NCBI RefSeq assembly: GCF_965201005.1
Contig: NZ_OZ241747.1
Location: forward strand, 124,001 to 188,000
Source: Mucilaginibacter_A sp965201005
GTDB taxonomy: Bacteria; Bacteroidota; Bacteroidia; Sphingobacteriales; Sphingobacteriaceae
DNA length: 64,000 nt
Direction: 5' to 3'
The notes under the pieces are model-generated. The model did not search any database, was not told the DNA's origin, and was given only the letters and a program-made list of their open reading frames with translations. Every line of letters begins with the position of its first letter. Position 1 is the stretch's first letter. The translations under genes and the position numbers were made by a program. Shown in pieces: positions 17,728-25,133 of this stretch.

Positions 17728-18366
17728 ATGAAAAAGCTGCTGATAGCTTTAAGTTTGTTCTTGTCTTTTTCTGCATCCGCACAGAAAACAGAACGGCCTT
17801 TGGTGCAGTTTTCCGGAATGATCATCAATTCAGACAGTAATACGGTTGTACCGTACACCAATCTTACTAATATTTCTTACAACAACCGGGTGGTTTCTTG
17901 TGATTATCAGGGTTATTTTTCTTTTGTTGCGCACGAAAAAGACAGCATCCGGGTTTCTTCGGTTGGTTATCTTACACAAATTGTTGTCATCCCGGAGCAT
18001 ATCAGTAGTAAAAGTTATATCCTCAAAATCAAACTCAAAGCCGAAGCCATTAATTTACCGCTAGTGCGCGTTTTCCCTTGGGCCAGCGCGGATGAATTTA
18101 AACGGGATTTTTTAGCTATGAAATTTGCGGATGATGACTTGGCAATTGCCGCAAAAAATTTAAGCAGAGGTTCTGTTATCGCCATGGCAAGGACTTTGCC
18201 GCACGACGGGCAAACCAATCAGATTATGAACTTGCAGGGCATGCACGATAATTTAGTGCACATGGGTTCTGGCCCAACCAATCCGTTATTGAACCCGATT
18301 GCCTGGGGCAGCTTGATCCGATCGATTATCCGGGGCGATAAAAGCCGGCAAAGCGACAGCAATTAA
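17728..18366 (+). CDS. Secreted carboxypeptidase-regulatory-like (CarboxypepD_reg) protein
   Basis: A 212-residue exported protein: signal peptide about 1-19 (LFLSFSASAQ) and a CarboxypepD_reg-like beta-sandwich (about 27-115: FSGMIINSDSNTVVPYTNL, YFSFVAHEKDSIRVSSVGY). This domain often precedes TonB receptors, but here it stands alone with a short C-terminal part of unknown role. Found across Bacteroidota as a surface or periplasmic protein. Its stop overlaps the end of the convergent def gene by 4 bp. Confidence 0.8.
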   Translation: MKKLLIALSLFLSFSASAQKTERPLVQFSGMIINSDSNTVVPYTNLTNISYNNRVVSCDYQGYFSFVAHEKDSIRVSSVGYLTQIVVIPEHISSKSYILKIKLKAEAINLPLVRVFPWASADEFKRDFLAMKFADDDLAIAAKNLSRGSVIAMARTLPHDGQTNQIMNLQGMHDNLVHMGSGPTNPLLNPIAWGSLIRSIIRGDKSRQSDSN

Positions 18367-18935
18367 CGTCCTTTTTTTACCGCCGGAAATTTCATTTTAT
18401 AATCTGCTTTTACAATCCCTTTAGAAATATCAGTCAGCTTTTTCTGGATCAACCTTTTACGCAGCGGGCTGATGTGATCGGTAAATAATTTGCCGTCCAC
18501 ATGGTCGTATTCATGCTGGATAATGCGCGCGGCCATACCTTTAAAACTTTCTTCCTGCTGCTGCAAACCCTCATCCAGATAAGAAATCCGGATATTTTTG
18601 TTGCGGTAAATATCTTCCCGGATATCCGGAATGCTTAAACAACCTTCGTTAAAAGGCCAGGTTTCGCCGGTTTCTTCCAGCATGTGTGCGTTGATAAAAA
18701 CTTTTTTAAAACCTTTCAAATCCGGTTCGTCATCTTCAAATGGCGTGGCATCGATCACAAATAAACGGATAGACTGGCCAATTTGCGGTGCGGCCAAACC
18801 AACGCCGCGGGCCGCATACATCGTTTCGTACATATCCGCAATCAGCTGTTTCAGATCAGGAAAAGCGGCTGGTTCTATATCCAATGCAACCCGCTTTAAA
18901 ACCGGATCACCATAAGCAACAATGGGTAATTTCAT
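18363..18935 (-). CDS. def: Peptide deformylase
   Basis: A 190-residue metalloenzyme that removes the formyl group from nascent proteins. All three motifs are present: GVGLAAPQIG, the metal cysteine in EGCLSIP, and HEYDH with the two histidine ligands and the catalytic glutamate. The ATG at 18935 (MKLPIVAYGDPVLK) is the family's usual start; an in-frame TTG three codons upstream is less likely. Convergent with the gene to its left, overlapping it by 4 bp. Confidence 0.96.
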   Translation of the reverse strand: MKLPIVAYGDPVLKRVALDIEPAAFPDLKQLIADMYETMYAARGVGLAAPQIGQSIRLFVIDATPFEDDEPDLKGFKKVFINAHMLEETGETWPFNEGCLSIPDIREDIYRNKNIRISYLDEGLQQQEESFKGMAARIIQHEYDHVDGKLFTDHISPLRKRLIQKKLTDISKGIVKADYKMKFPAVKKGR

Positions 18936-18982
18936 TTGCTGCAAAAATAAGGGTTTTGGCGTAATATTATTTCAAGCAGTAT

Positions 18983-19120
18983 GCAGCACCTGTTTAAATT
19001 TTACCGGTTTATTTCATAATGCTTCTTTTATCACCTAAAAAACAGTGAATTATATTTTGCTTTTGATAAAACACAAAATTATAGTGCTAAAAGAAGCATC
19101 AGGGTTTTTTAAAACAGACC
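18983..19120. repeat. MITE-like composite element with inverted motif ends
   Basis: The core at 19019-19099 begins ATGCTTCTTTTATCACC and ends with the inverted GTGCTAAAAGAAGCAT. Outside it, CACCTGTTTAAATTTTACC on the left and the inverted partner near 19105-19120 extend the inverted repeat, as in the element at 24806-24972. The interior also carries the TTTTGCTTTTGATAA segment found in related elements. No coding capacity. It fills most of the 295-bp gap between def and the xylA tail fragment. Confidence 0.55.
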
Positions 19121-19230
19121 CGCAAGGATTTTGATTTTTGTTAAATATCCTTCAGTTTACCTTTTACTGTATAATCCTGATCGAATTTTTCCGGCCAGAT
19201 GCTTCTTTTACCACCTAAAATTCAGGCTGA

Positions 19231-19416
19231 TTAAATATACCGGTTAATCAAATTTTCCAAATATTCCTGTTTACCGCTGATGGTTGCAGGTTCGCCGTTT
19301 TCGGCCGCGTAGTTGCGCAAGTCTTCTACAGAAAGCTTTCCTGCTTCAAATTCCTGGCCTTTTCCGCTATCAAAAGAAGCATAACGTTCTGCACGGATTT
19401 TTTTGTAATCATACAT
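19231..19416 (-). pseudogene. Detached copy of the xylose isomerase C-terminus
   Basis: The last about 60 codons of xylA, duplicated about 2.5 kb away from the full gene. It reads YKKIRAERYASFDSGKG to ENLINRYI against YKTIRENRYASFDSGKG to ENLVNRYI in xylA. An in-frame ATG (19416) could give a 61-residue peptide, but the catalytic domain is missing. It has diverged at third positions and a few residues, so it is not a recent perfect copy. Similarity continues past the stop into the motif ATGCTTCTTTTACCACC (19199). Upstream of 19416 the frame stays open but is unrelated to xylA. Confidence 0.85.
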
Positions 19417-19502
19417 CGTTATTAGATTAAATAGCTTTTGTAACAATATCTTTTTAACCAAGCTAATGTTAAAAACAGTATCTTCATAGTTCGCCACGTA
19501 GT

Positions 19503-19949
19503 ATGAAAGTTGAAAAATATGCCCTCAAATCTGAAAGTAGTTTAAATATTTTTGAGTTTATTAGTGAAGGGCCAAAAGGTATAATCCGTAAATTAGTTCA
19601 ATTTCAGGCAACCAACGAACCGGGACTTTATAATCTTGCTTTCGGTGATAAAAATGCTGAAACTAATGAGATAGATGATCTTGCGATATCAAATAACAAT
19701 GACAGTGAAAAGGTTTTGGCTACAGTTGTTGCTTCATTGTACGCATTTTTTGACAAATATCCAGATGCTTTTGTTTACGCAACAGGTAGTACAACTGCGA
19801 GAACAAGATTATACCGAATGGGAATAACCCGTTTTTATAATGAAATGATTAAGGATTTTTATCTTTATGGACAAGTAGAAGATGAATTTTATTCGTTTGA
19901 AATAGGAACAGACTATATAGGGTTTTTAGCACAAAGAAAATTTAACTAA
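19503..19949 (+). CDS. DUF6934 family protein
   Basis: A 148-residue protein resembling the DUF6934 family of Bacteroidota: N-terminal KYALKSESSLNIFEFISEGPKG, the IDDLAISNNNDSEKVLATV segment and YATGSTTARTRLYRMGI. The family often occurs with a very small downstream gene, as here (10-bp gap), and has been suspected to be toxin-antitoxin-like, but its activity is not known to me. Its base composition is more AT-rich than the xyl genes. It lies between two copies of the xylA tail, so it was probably acquired with that duplication. Confidence 0.7.
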   Translation: MKVEKYALKSESSLNIFEFISEGPKGIIRKLVQFQATNEPGLYNLAFGDKNAETNEIDDLAISNNNDSEKVLATVVASLYAFFDKYPDAFVYATGSTTARTRLYRMGITRFYNEMIKDFYLYGQVEDEFYSFEIGTDYIGFLAQRKFN

Positions 19950-19959
19950 ATTGTAAATA

Positions 19960-20115
19960 ATGAAAACAGTACAAGAATTGAATAATCGAAAAGTGCCAAT
20001 TGTGAGGATTGATCCTTCCCTTGAGCAATATCGGGATAAAACAATCTTTCCTGAAAAATTGGAAAAGGTAAATGAAATGCTTAAAACGGTAAAATTACCA
20101 AAGAAGAAAATATAA
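19960..20115 (+). CDS. Small basic protein downstream of DUF6934
   Basis: A 51-residue charged protein (starts MKTVQELNNRKVPIVRID, ends KLPKKKI). It starts 10 bp after the DUF6934 gene and is translated in the same direction. Size, charge and position suggest the antitoxin-like or accessory partner of that gene (inference only). No conserved motif recognised. Confidence 0.6.
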   Translation: MKTVQELNNRKVPIVRIDPSLEQYRDKTIFPEKLEKVNEMLKTVKLPKKKI

Positions 20116-20160
20116 GCTAATAACAATCACCACCAAAGCTTCTTTTATCACCTAAAATTT

Positions 20161-20313
20161 GTAACCGAAAACAAAGCTTGTGTGCTTCAAATTCCTTCAG
20201 CCGTAACTTTTGGAAATTTTAGCTTTTTAATCAACCCAAATCATCAAGATTTTGCTGGAATCAGGATTTTGGAAGTTGTGGATTTTCCTTTTGATAGGAG
20301 GATTTTTAGGTAG
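20161..20313 (+). pseudogene. C-terminal remnant of a RES-domain toxin
   Basis: An open stretch of 50 codons with no start reads like the end of the RES domain: VLQIPSAV, then FLINPNHQDFAGIRI, then FPFDRRIF before the stop. RES toxins are NAD-degrading enzymes of Xre-RES toxin-antitoxin pairs and usually end in this PSAV - NYLLNP.HPDF - PF.FD.RL pattern. Everything upstream of about residue 1 is replaced by a copy of the dispersed motif (AGCTTCTTTTATC at 20138-20150), so the catalytic part is lost. Confidence 0.65.
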
Positions 20314-20348
20314 GAACTTAGACTAAGTTTTTTTGTTTGTATTGGTTT

Positions 20349-20888
20349 TTATAAAAAATTATTATTTATCCATACTGGTAATAATTCAATTCCATCATCT
20401 TTGGACGTCCATTTTCTATATTCGATACTTTGTGCCATACTTGAAATGTCATTCATGCCACAGGATGTTTCCCATCGTTGATTAGTAGTATAGTTATAAG
20501 AATTGCCGGATTGAGGATCATCCCATCTTTCTGTTGATCTTGTTTGGTATGCTCTGTCGTAGACTCCTTCTTTTATATTTATAAAATGAAGAAAAGCTTC
20601 TTGGCCATGAATTCCAGTTATGCCATGATACGAAGGTAATTTATCTTCACAATAAAGCTTAAATTCTTTTTCGTTGAATACGTGTCTAAACTGTCTATAA
20701 AGATTTTTATTATTGGTTATTAAAATTGGTTGAGGTTCAATTATATTATTAAAATCTGATAAGACATTGTTATTATAATACAATACCGCTTCTTTAGAAC
20801 TAATGAGTCGTTCAATAAACATATAATCAGGATTGTTAGAAATGTCCTGATTGTGGTTATGAAATGTTATGTAAAATTCTGTGTGCAT
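20349..20888 (-). CDS. Hypothetical protein
   Basis: A 179-residue AT-rich protein that I do not recognise. It has no signal peptide or membrane segment; it begins MHTEFYITFHNHNQD and is rich in Asn, Tyr and aromatic residues in the second half (DDPQSGNSYNYTTNQRWE). It lies inside the acquired block between xylA tail copies, on the opposite strand to the DUF6934 and PIN genes. Its composition and position point to a transferred cargo gene, perhaps an effector or immunity protein (inference). Confidence 0.5.
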   Translation of the reverse strand: MHTEFYITFHNHNQDISNNPDYMFIERLISSKEAVLYYNNNVLSDFNNIIEPQPILITNNKNLYRQFRHVFNEKEFKLYCEDKLPSYHGITGIHGQEAFLHFINIKEGVYDRAYQTRSTERWDDPQSGNSYNYTTNQRWETSCGMNDISSMAQSIEYRKWTSKDDGIELLPVWINNNFL

Positions 20889-20963
20889 AGCATTAAATAA
20901 TGTTTGATGTTAAAAATAAAAGTTTCGGAAATAAAAGCAATAAAAGCAAAAAAGCATCCAACA

Positions 20964-21053
20964 TTCCGGCGAGATGCTTCTTTTACCACCTAAAAAATTG
21001 GTAAGCTTAAATATAACAGTTAATCAAGTTTTCTAAATATTCCTGTTTGCCGC
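20964..21053 (-). repeat. Second, shorter copy of the xylA 3' end
   Basis: A stretch matching the final 14 or so codons of xylA (KQEYLENLINCYI then stop, stop codon at 21007-21009; the last Arg is changed to Cys) plus about 45 bp of downstream sequence, including ATGCTTCTTTTACCACC. The same downstream block is present after the full xylA (21761) and after the copy at 19231. Too short to be functional; it marks a recombination boundary just 20 bp before the PIN gene. Confidence 0.75.
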
Positions 21054-21073
21054 AATATTAGTAATTTAGTGAA

Positions 21074-21532
21074 ATGAAATTTTACGTTGATACTTCCGTG
21101 TGGGGCGGCTATTATGACAAAGAATTTTCTGAATGGACAATCCCTTTTATTGAGCAGGCAAGGCAAGGTAAATTTACACTTGTAATTTCTGACGTTACCC
21201 TTGCAGAATTGCAAGATGCTCCCAAAAATGTAAGAGATTTACCAGAGACCATACCGTCTTCGAACATTGAACTTGTAAACATTACACCAGAGCAACTCAG
21301 CCTTGCAGAAAAATATATTTTAGAAGGTGCATTGCCACCAAAATATTATTCAGACGCACAACATATCAGCATATCAACTATTTTAAAAATAGAAAGTTTA
21401 GTGAGTTGGAATTTCAAACACATGGTCAATTTTTTCCGTATCAAACAATATAACTTAATAAATCTTAAATTTGGATATTCTATGATCGATATCCGAACAC
21501 CTAAAGAAGTAACTTATGGAGACCCAGAATAG
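21074..21532 (+). CDS. PIN-domain ribonuclease toxin
   Basis: A 152-residue PIN-domain protein, probable toxin of a type II pair that cleaves RNA. Acidic active-site residues: D6 in FYVDTS, E45 in TLAELQD and D94 in YYSDAQHIS; SWNFKHM at 111-117 is the conserved SWNFKH motif of this PIN subgroup. It is followed by a small gene overlapping it by 17 bp, a toxin-first order seen in Bacteroidota. It lies immediately next to a xylA tail copy, so it was probably inserted as a cassette. Confidence 0.85.
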   Translation: MKFYVDTSVWGGYYDKEFSEWTIPFIEQARQGKFTLVISDVTLAELQDAPKNVRDLPETIPSSNIELVNITPEQLSLAEKYILEGALPPKYYSDAQHISISTILKIESLVSWNFKHMVNFFRIKQYNLINLKFGYSMIDIRTPKEVTYGDPE

Positions 21533-21686
21533 CAATTTGGAAAAAGATTTTCATGCGGTTGATTACATGCGAAACGTACGAAAAAAAATGTCTGAATTAT
21601 ATTTATCGGACCGGGGAAAATACCTGGAACAAATACAAAAAGCAATGACAGATTTCAAACTACTTAAAAGTCAGTCGGGACAATAA
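21516..21686 (+). CDS. Small antitoxin-like protein paired with PIN toxin
   Basis: A 56-residue charged protein (starts METQNSNLEKDFHAVDYMR, with KMSELYLSD following). It overlaps the end of the PIN gene by 17 bp in another frame, so the two are translationally coupled. The VDYMRxxRxxLS-like pattern (VDYMRNVRKKMSELY) resembles small partners of PIN toxins in Bacteroidota. It likely binds and blocks the toxin; the assignment rests on position and size. Confidence 0.72.
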   Translation: METQNSNLEKDFHAVDYMRNVRKKMSELYLSDRGKYLEQIQKAMTDFKLLKSQSGQ

Positions 21687-21733
21687 TATTTGAATTGTAT
21701 TTTACAGGTTTGAGTAGAAACAATTTGTTGAAC

Positions 21734-21775
21734 CAAAGAAGCATCCAACGTTTCCGCCAGATGCTTCTTTTATCA
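21734..21775. repeat. Motif pair downstream of xylA
   Basis: AAAGAAGCAT (21735-21744) and ATGCTTCTTTTATCACC (21761-21777) form a small inverted pair 15 bp past the xylA stop. It may terminate xylA. The same right half recurs after both displaced xylA tails, so it is part of the duplicated unit. Confidence 0.6.
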
Positions 21776-21791
21776 CCTAAAAATTGTCAAC

Positions 21792-23123
21792 CTAAATATA
21801 CCGATTAACCAAATTTTCCAGATATTCCTGTTTGCCGCTGATGGTTGCAGGTTCGCCGTTTTCGGCAGCGTAATTGCGCAAATCTTCTAAAGACAATTTG
21901 CCTTCTTCAAATTCTTTGCCTTTTCCGCTATCAAAAGAAGCATAACGGTTTTCACGAATGGTTTTGTAATCAGATTTTTGCAGGATGTTATCCGCCGTAA
22001 TCAATGCGCGGGCAAAAATATCCATGCCGCCAACGTGTGCATAAAACAAATCGGCTGGATCGGTGGAATTTCTGCGGATTTTGGCATCAAAATTAACGCC
22101 GCCGTACTTGATGCCGCCGCCTTCCAAAATAATCAACATCGATTCCGTCAGTTCATTAATATCGTTTGGAAACTGATCTGTGTCCCAGCCATTTTGCATG
22201 TCGCCGCGGTTGGCATCGATCGAACCCAGCAAACCATTATCAACTGCAACTTGCAGTTCGTGCTGAAAAGTATGCCCGGCCAGAGTTGCATGGTTCACTT
22301 CCAGGTTCAATGAAAAATCATTCAGCAGATCGAACTTCTGTAAAAAGCCGATAACCGTTGCCGCATCAAAATCATACTGATGTTTCATCGGCTCTGCCGG
22401 TTTTGGTTCGATAAAAAAGCTGCCTTTGAAGCCGTTTTTACGGGCATAATCTTTGGCGGCGTGCAAAAATTTGGCAAAATGTTCCTGCTCGCGTTTCATG
22501 TTGGTGTTCAGCAAAGTCATATAACCTTCCCTGCCGCCCCAGAACGTGTAATTTTCTCCGCCCAAGGCAATCGTGGCATCCAAAGCAAATTTAACTTGTG
22601 CCGCGCCGTGCGATAAAACCTGGAAATCCGGGTTGGTAGCAGCACCGTTCATGTAGCGTTTATGCGAAAACAGGTTGGCTGTTCCCCACAATAATTTTAC
22701 GCCGCTTTGTGCCTGTTTTTCTTTGGCGTAATCTACCAAAGTTTGCAAACGGCGTTCGTTTTCAGCAACGTTATCGCCATAATCCACCATATCTACGTCG
22801 TGGAAACAATAATAAGGCAAGTTCATTTTGGTGAAAAACTCGAACGCGGCATCCATTTTATCTTTGGCACGTTCAATCGGATCCGATTTTTCATCCCAGG
22901 GGAAAATATGCGTGGCACCACCAAACGGATCGGAACCATTTCCCACAAAAGAATGCCAATAAGCACCGGCAAACTTGAAATGCGCTTTCATGGTTTTGCC
23001 GTCCACAACGCGGTTTTCGTCATACCAGCGGAAAGCCAAAGGATTATCAGATTCTAAACCTTCAAATTTAATTTGATCGATACCTTTAAAAAATTCTTTT
23101 TCTCCTGTGATTATATTTCCCAT
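21792..23123 (-). CDS. xylA: Xylose isomerase
   Basis: A 443-residue TIM-barrel enzyme that converts D-xylose to D-xylulose with two divalent metals. Landmarks: RWYDENRVVDGKTM and WHSFVGNGSDPFG, the catalytic histidine in YCFHDVD, LLWGTANLFSHKRYMNGAATNPD, the metal site FIEPKPAEPMKHQYDFD, EVNHATLAGHTF, and GSIDANRGD. It lies 105 bp downstream of xylB in the same orientation. The 3' end is present in two further partial copies at 19231 and 21007. A motif copy (23198-23210) lies in the xylB-xylA gap. Confidence 0.97.
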   Translation of the reverse strand: MGNIITGEKEFFKGIDQIKFEGLESDNPLAFRWYDENRVVDGKTMKAHFKFAGAYWHSFVGNGSDPFGGATHIFPWDEKSDPIERAKDKMDAAFEFFTKMNLPYYCFHDVDMVDYGDNVAENERRLQTLVDYAKEKQAQSGVKLLWGTANLFSHKRYMNGAATNPDFQVLSHGAAQVKFALDATIALGGENYTFWGGREGYMTLLNTNMKREQEHFAKFLHAAKDYARKNGFKGSFFIEPKPAEPMKHQYDFDAATVIGFLQKFDLLNDFSLNLEVNHATLAGHTFQHELQVAVDNGLLGSIDANRGDMQNGWDTDQFPNDINELTESMLIILEGGGIKYGGVNFDAKIRRNSTDPADLFYAHVGGMDIFARALITADNILQKSDYKTIRENRYASFDSGKGKEFEEGKLSLEDLRNYAAENGEPATISGKQEYLENLVNRYI

Positions 23124-23228
23124 AATTTTAATAATTGGTTAATGATTGTTTTAGTTTTATGTTGAATTTGGCTGCTTGACAAGTTAATTTTTATGGCATA
23201 AAAGAAGCATCCAAAATACAAATGCCGG

Positions 23229-24704
23229 TCATGTCAACTGCTTATCCAACAAAGTTTTCCATTGCTGATAAACGGCTTCAAAATCATTATTTTCAGGTTC
23301 GATTTTTTGCACCGGCTGCATGTTTTGAAAAGCTTCTTCTGGCGAAGTAAAAATATTTGCTCCGATTCCTGCGCCTAAAGCTGCGCCTGCGCTGCCATCA
23401 TTCTGATATAATTCTACCGGAACGCCGGTTGCGTTGACAAACGTATCGGTAAAAACAGTACTCCTAAACATATTCGCTTTTCCGGCGCGGATAACGGTTG
23501 GATGCATTCCGTTTTCGCGCATAATATCCAATCCATAACGGAACGCGCAGGCAATGCCTTCCTGAACGGCACGGAAAATGTGCGCTGGTGTATGCCGGTT
23601 TACATCAATGCCAACGATTTGTGCACCAATTTGACGGTTATTCAGCATCCGCTCGGCACCATTGCCAAAAGGAAGAACCAACAAACCTTCGCTTCCAGCT
23701 TTAATTTTTGCGGCTTCCTCGTTCATTTGCTGGTACGTGCTGTTTTTACCGGCCAGATTTTTGGCCCAGCGGTTCATGCTGCCCGTTCCGTTGATGCAAA
23801 GCAAAACGCCAGTGCGCGTTGCATTTTCGGCATAATTAACGTGTGCAAAAGTGTTTACTCTGGATTGCTGATCATAAACAAATTGATCGCTTACGCCATA
23901 AATAACGCCCGAAGTCCCGGCGGTTGCGGCAACTTCACCAGGTTTTAAAACGTTGAGTGACAAAGCATTGTTGGGTTGATCTCCAGCTTTATACGAAACC
24001 GGAATGCTGTTTTTAAGACCTAAATTTTGTGCTACTTCCGCTTTAACTTCACCATGAACAGCAAAGACAGGTTTGATTTCGGGGAAAATAGCTTTGTCGA
24101 AACCAAAATAATTGATCACATCTTCAGAAATTTTTTGGTTGATAAAATCATAAAAAACACCTTCCGAAAGAGCAGAAACCGAAGTAGTGATTTCGCCGGT
24201 CAGTTTCATGGCAATAAAATCGCCAGGCAACATTACTTTGTCTATTTGCGCATAAATTTCCGGCTCGTTTGCTTTTACCCAGGCCAATTTGGATGCGGTA
24301 AAGTTCCCAGGCGAATTGAGTAAATGTGCTAAACTTTTTTCTTCGCCAATCGCTTCAAAAGCATCGTTCCCAATTTCTACCGCACGGCTATCGCACCAGA
24401 TGATACTGTTCCTGAGGACGTTCTGATTTTTATCCACCAAAACCAAACCGTGCATTTGGTAAGCGATACCGATGGCGGCAATATCCTGCGGATTATATTT
24501 GCCGGATTGATTGCATGCCGAGATGGCTTGCTGCGTAAAAGCCCACCAGGTTTCGGGCGATTGCTCTGCCCAGCCGGGTTGCAGCGAAATGATTTCGGCT
24601 TCCTGTTCTGGGAATTGTGCCGAAGTAATGGTGTGCTGTGTGACCGCATCCAGCACAGAAACTTTTACGGAAGAGGTGCCCAGATCAATACCTAATAATA
24701 ACAT
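23229..24704 (-). CDS. xylB: Xylulokinase
   Basis: A 491-residue FGGY-family sugar kinase that phosphorylates D-xylulose, feeding the pentose phosphate pathway. ATP and substrate motifs: LGIDLGTSSVKVSV at the start, QMHGLVLVD, the catalytic aspartate region in AGDQPNNAL, ATAGTSGVIYG, and the C-terminal FGGY-like QNDGSAGAALGAGIGA. It is the first gene of the xylB-xylA unit. Upstream (24759-24787) there is a Bacteroidota -7 box and a LacI-type palindrome. Several copies of the dispersed motif fall inside its coding sequence. Confidence 0.95.
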   Translation of the reverse strand: MLLLGIDLGTSSVKVSVLDAVTQHTITSAQFPEQEAEIISLQPGWAEQSPETWWAFTQQAISACNQSGKYNPQDIAAIGIAYQMHGLVLVDKNQNVLRNSIIWCDSRAVEIGNDAFEAIGEEKSLAHLLNSPGNFTASKLAWVKANEPEIYAQIDKVMLPGDFIAMKLTGEITTSVSALSEGVFYDFINQKISEDVINYFGFDKAIFPEIKPVFAVHGEVKAEVAQNLGLKNSIPVSYKAGDQPNNALSLNVLKPGEVAATAGTSGVIYGVSDQFVYDQQSRVNTFAHVNYAENATRTGVLLCINGTGSMNRWAKNLAGKNSTYQQMNEEAAKIKAGSEGLLVLPFGNGAERMLNNRQIGAQIVGIDVNRHTPAHIFRAVQEGIACAFRYGLDIMRENGMHPTVIRAGKANMFRSTVFTDTFVNATGVPVELYQNDGSAGAALGAGIGANIFTSPEEAFQNMQPVQKIEPENNDFEAVYQQWKTLLDKQLT

Positions 24705-24758
24705 GGTTTATCTATAATCCTGTAAGAAAAAATCAGTTTTTTTGGGGTTTCGTGAACA

Positions 24759-24787
24759 CAAAAGTAAGAAGATCTGCAATCGATTGC
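24759..24787 (-). promoter_or_regulatory. Putative promoter and LacI-type operator of xylBA
   Basis: On the minus strand TACTTTTG (24766-24759) fits the Bacteroidota -7 box TAnnTTTG, about 55 bp upstream of the xylB start. Just upstream of it lies the 12-bp perfect palindrome GCAATCGATTGC (24776-24787), whose AATCGATT centre fits the operator pattern of LacI/GalR repressors. No LacI gene is in the window. A -33 box at the usual distance is not clear. Confidence 0.4.
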
Positions 24788-24805
24788 CCATTTTTATTTT
24801 TTTGC

Positions 24806-24972
24806 TTAGGGCCTGTTTAAAATTCTGTCGAATAGTTGTACGGTGCTTCTTTTATGCTCGTAAATTTTGCTTTTGTAATTGTTGCCGATAGAAAAACCCA
24901 TTAAAACACCAATTTTTAGGTGGTAAAAAAAGCATAGAAAATATATCGGACAAAATTTAAACAGGTTCTTAA
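24806..24972. repeat. MITE-like element, about 165 bp, with long inverted ends
   Basis: Outer ends TTAGGGCCTGTTTAAAATT and, inverted, AAATTTAAACAGGTTCTTAA; inner ends GTGCTTCTTTTATGC and GGTAAAAAAAGCAT (24843-24935). The interior has TTTTGCTTTTGTAATTGTTG, nearly identical to the element at 42727-42874. No ORF. It occupies the divergent gap between xylB and the GH3 gene, together with the hairpin at 25027-25070. Looks like a non-autonomous mobile or REP-type repeat. Confidence 0.6.
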
Positions 24973-25026
24973 AAAAACCCGACATTGCGGCCATAAATCT
25001 ATGTGAACAATCATTTTTAACAAAGG

Positions 25027-25070
25027 ACGCTTCTTTTATGCCTGTAAATTTTGCCTGATAAAAGAAGCAT
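25027..25070. repeat. Motif hairpin upstream of GH3 gene
   Basis: Inverted arms ACGCTTCTTTTATG and GATAAAAGAAGCAT separated by about 17 bases. It lies 64 bp before the GH3 start in a divergent intergenic region, so here it is in a 5' leader or promoter rather than a terminator position. Looks like a shortened form of the larger elements. Confidence 0.6.
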
Positions 25071-25133
25071 TTGGCGATTGAAATTTTTGCAAAAACCCTC
25101 CACCCGAAAAAAACCCTTATAAAAAAAGCATCT

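Noticed and set aside
19416..19497. Upstream extension of the xylA tail ORF as a real gene
   Set aside because: The 27 extra residues have no similarity to xylA or a known family and overlap the leader of the DUF6934 gene; probably an accidental open frame.
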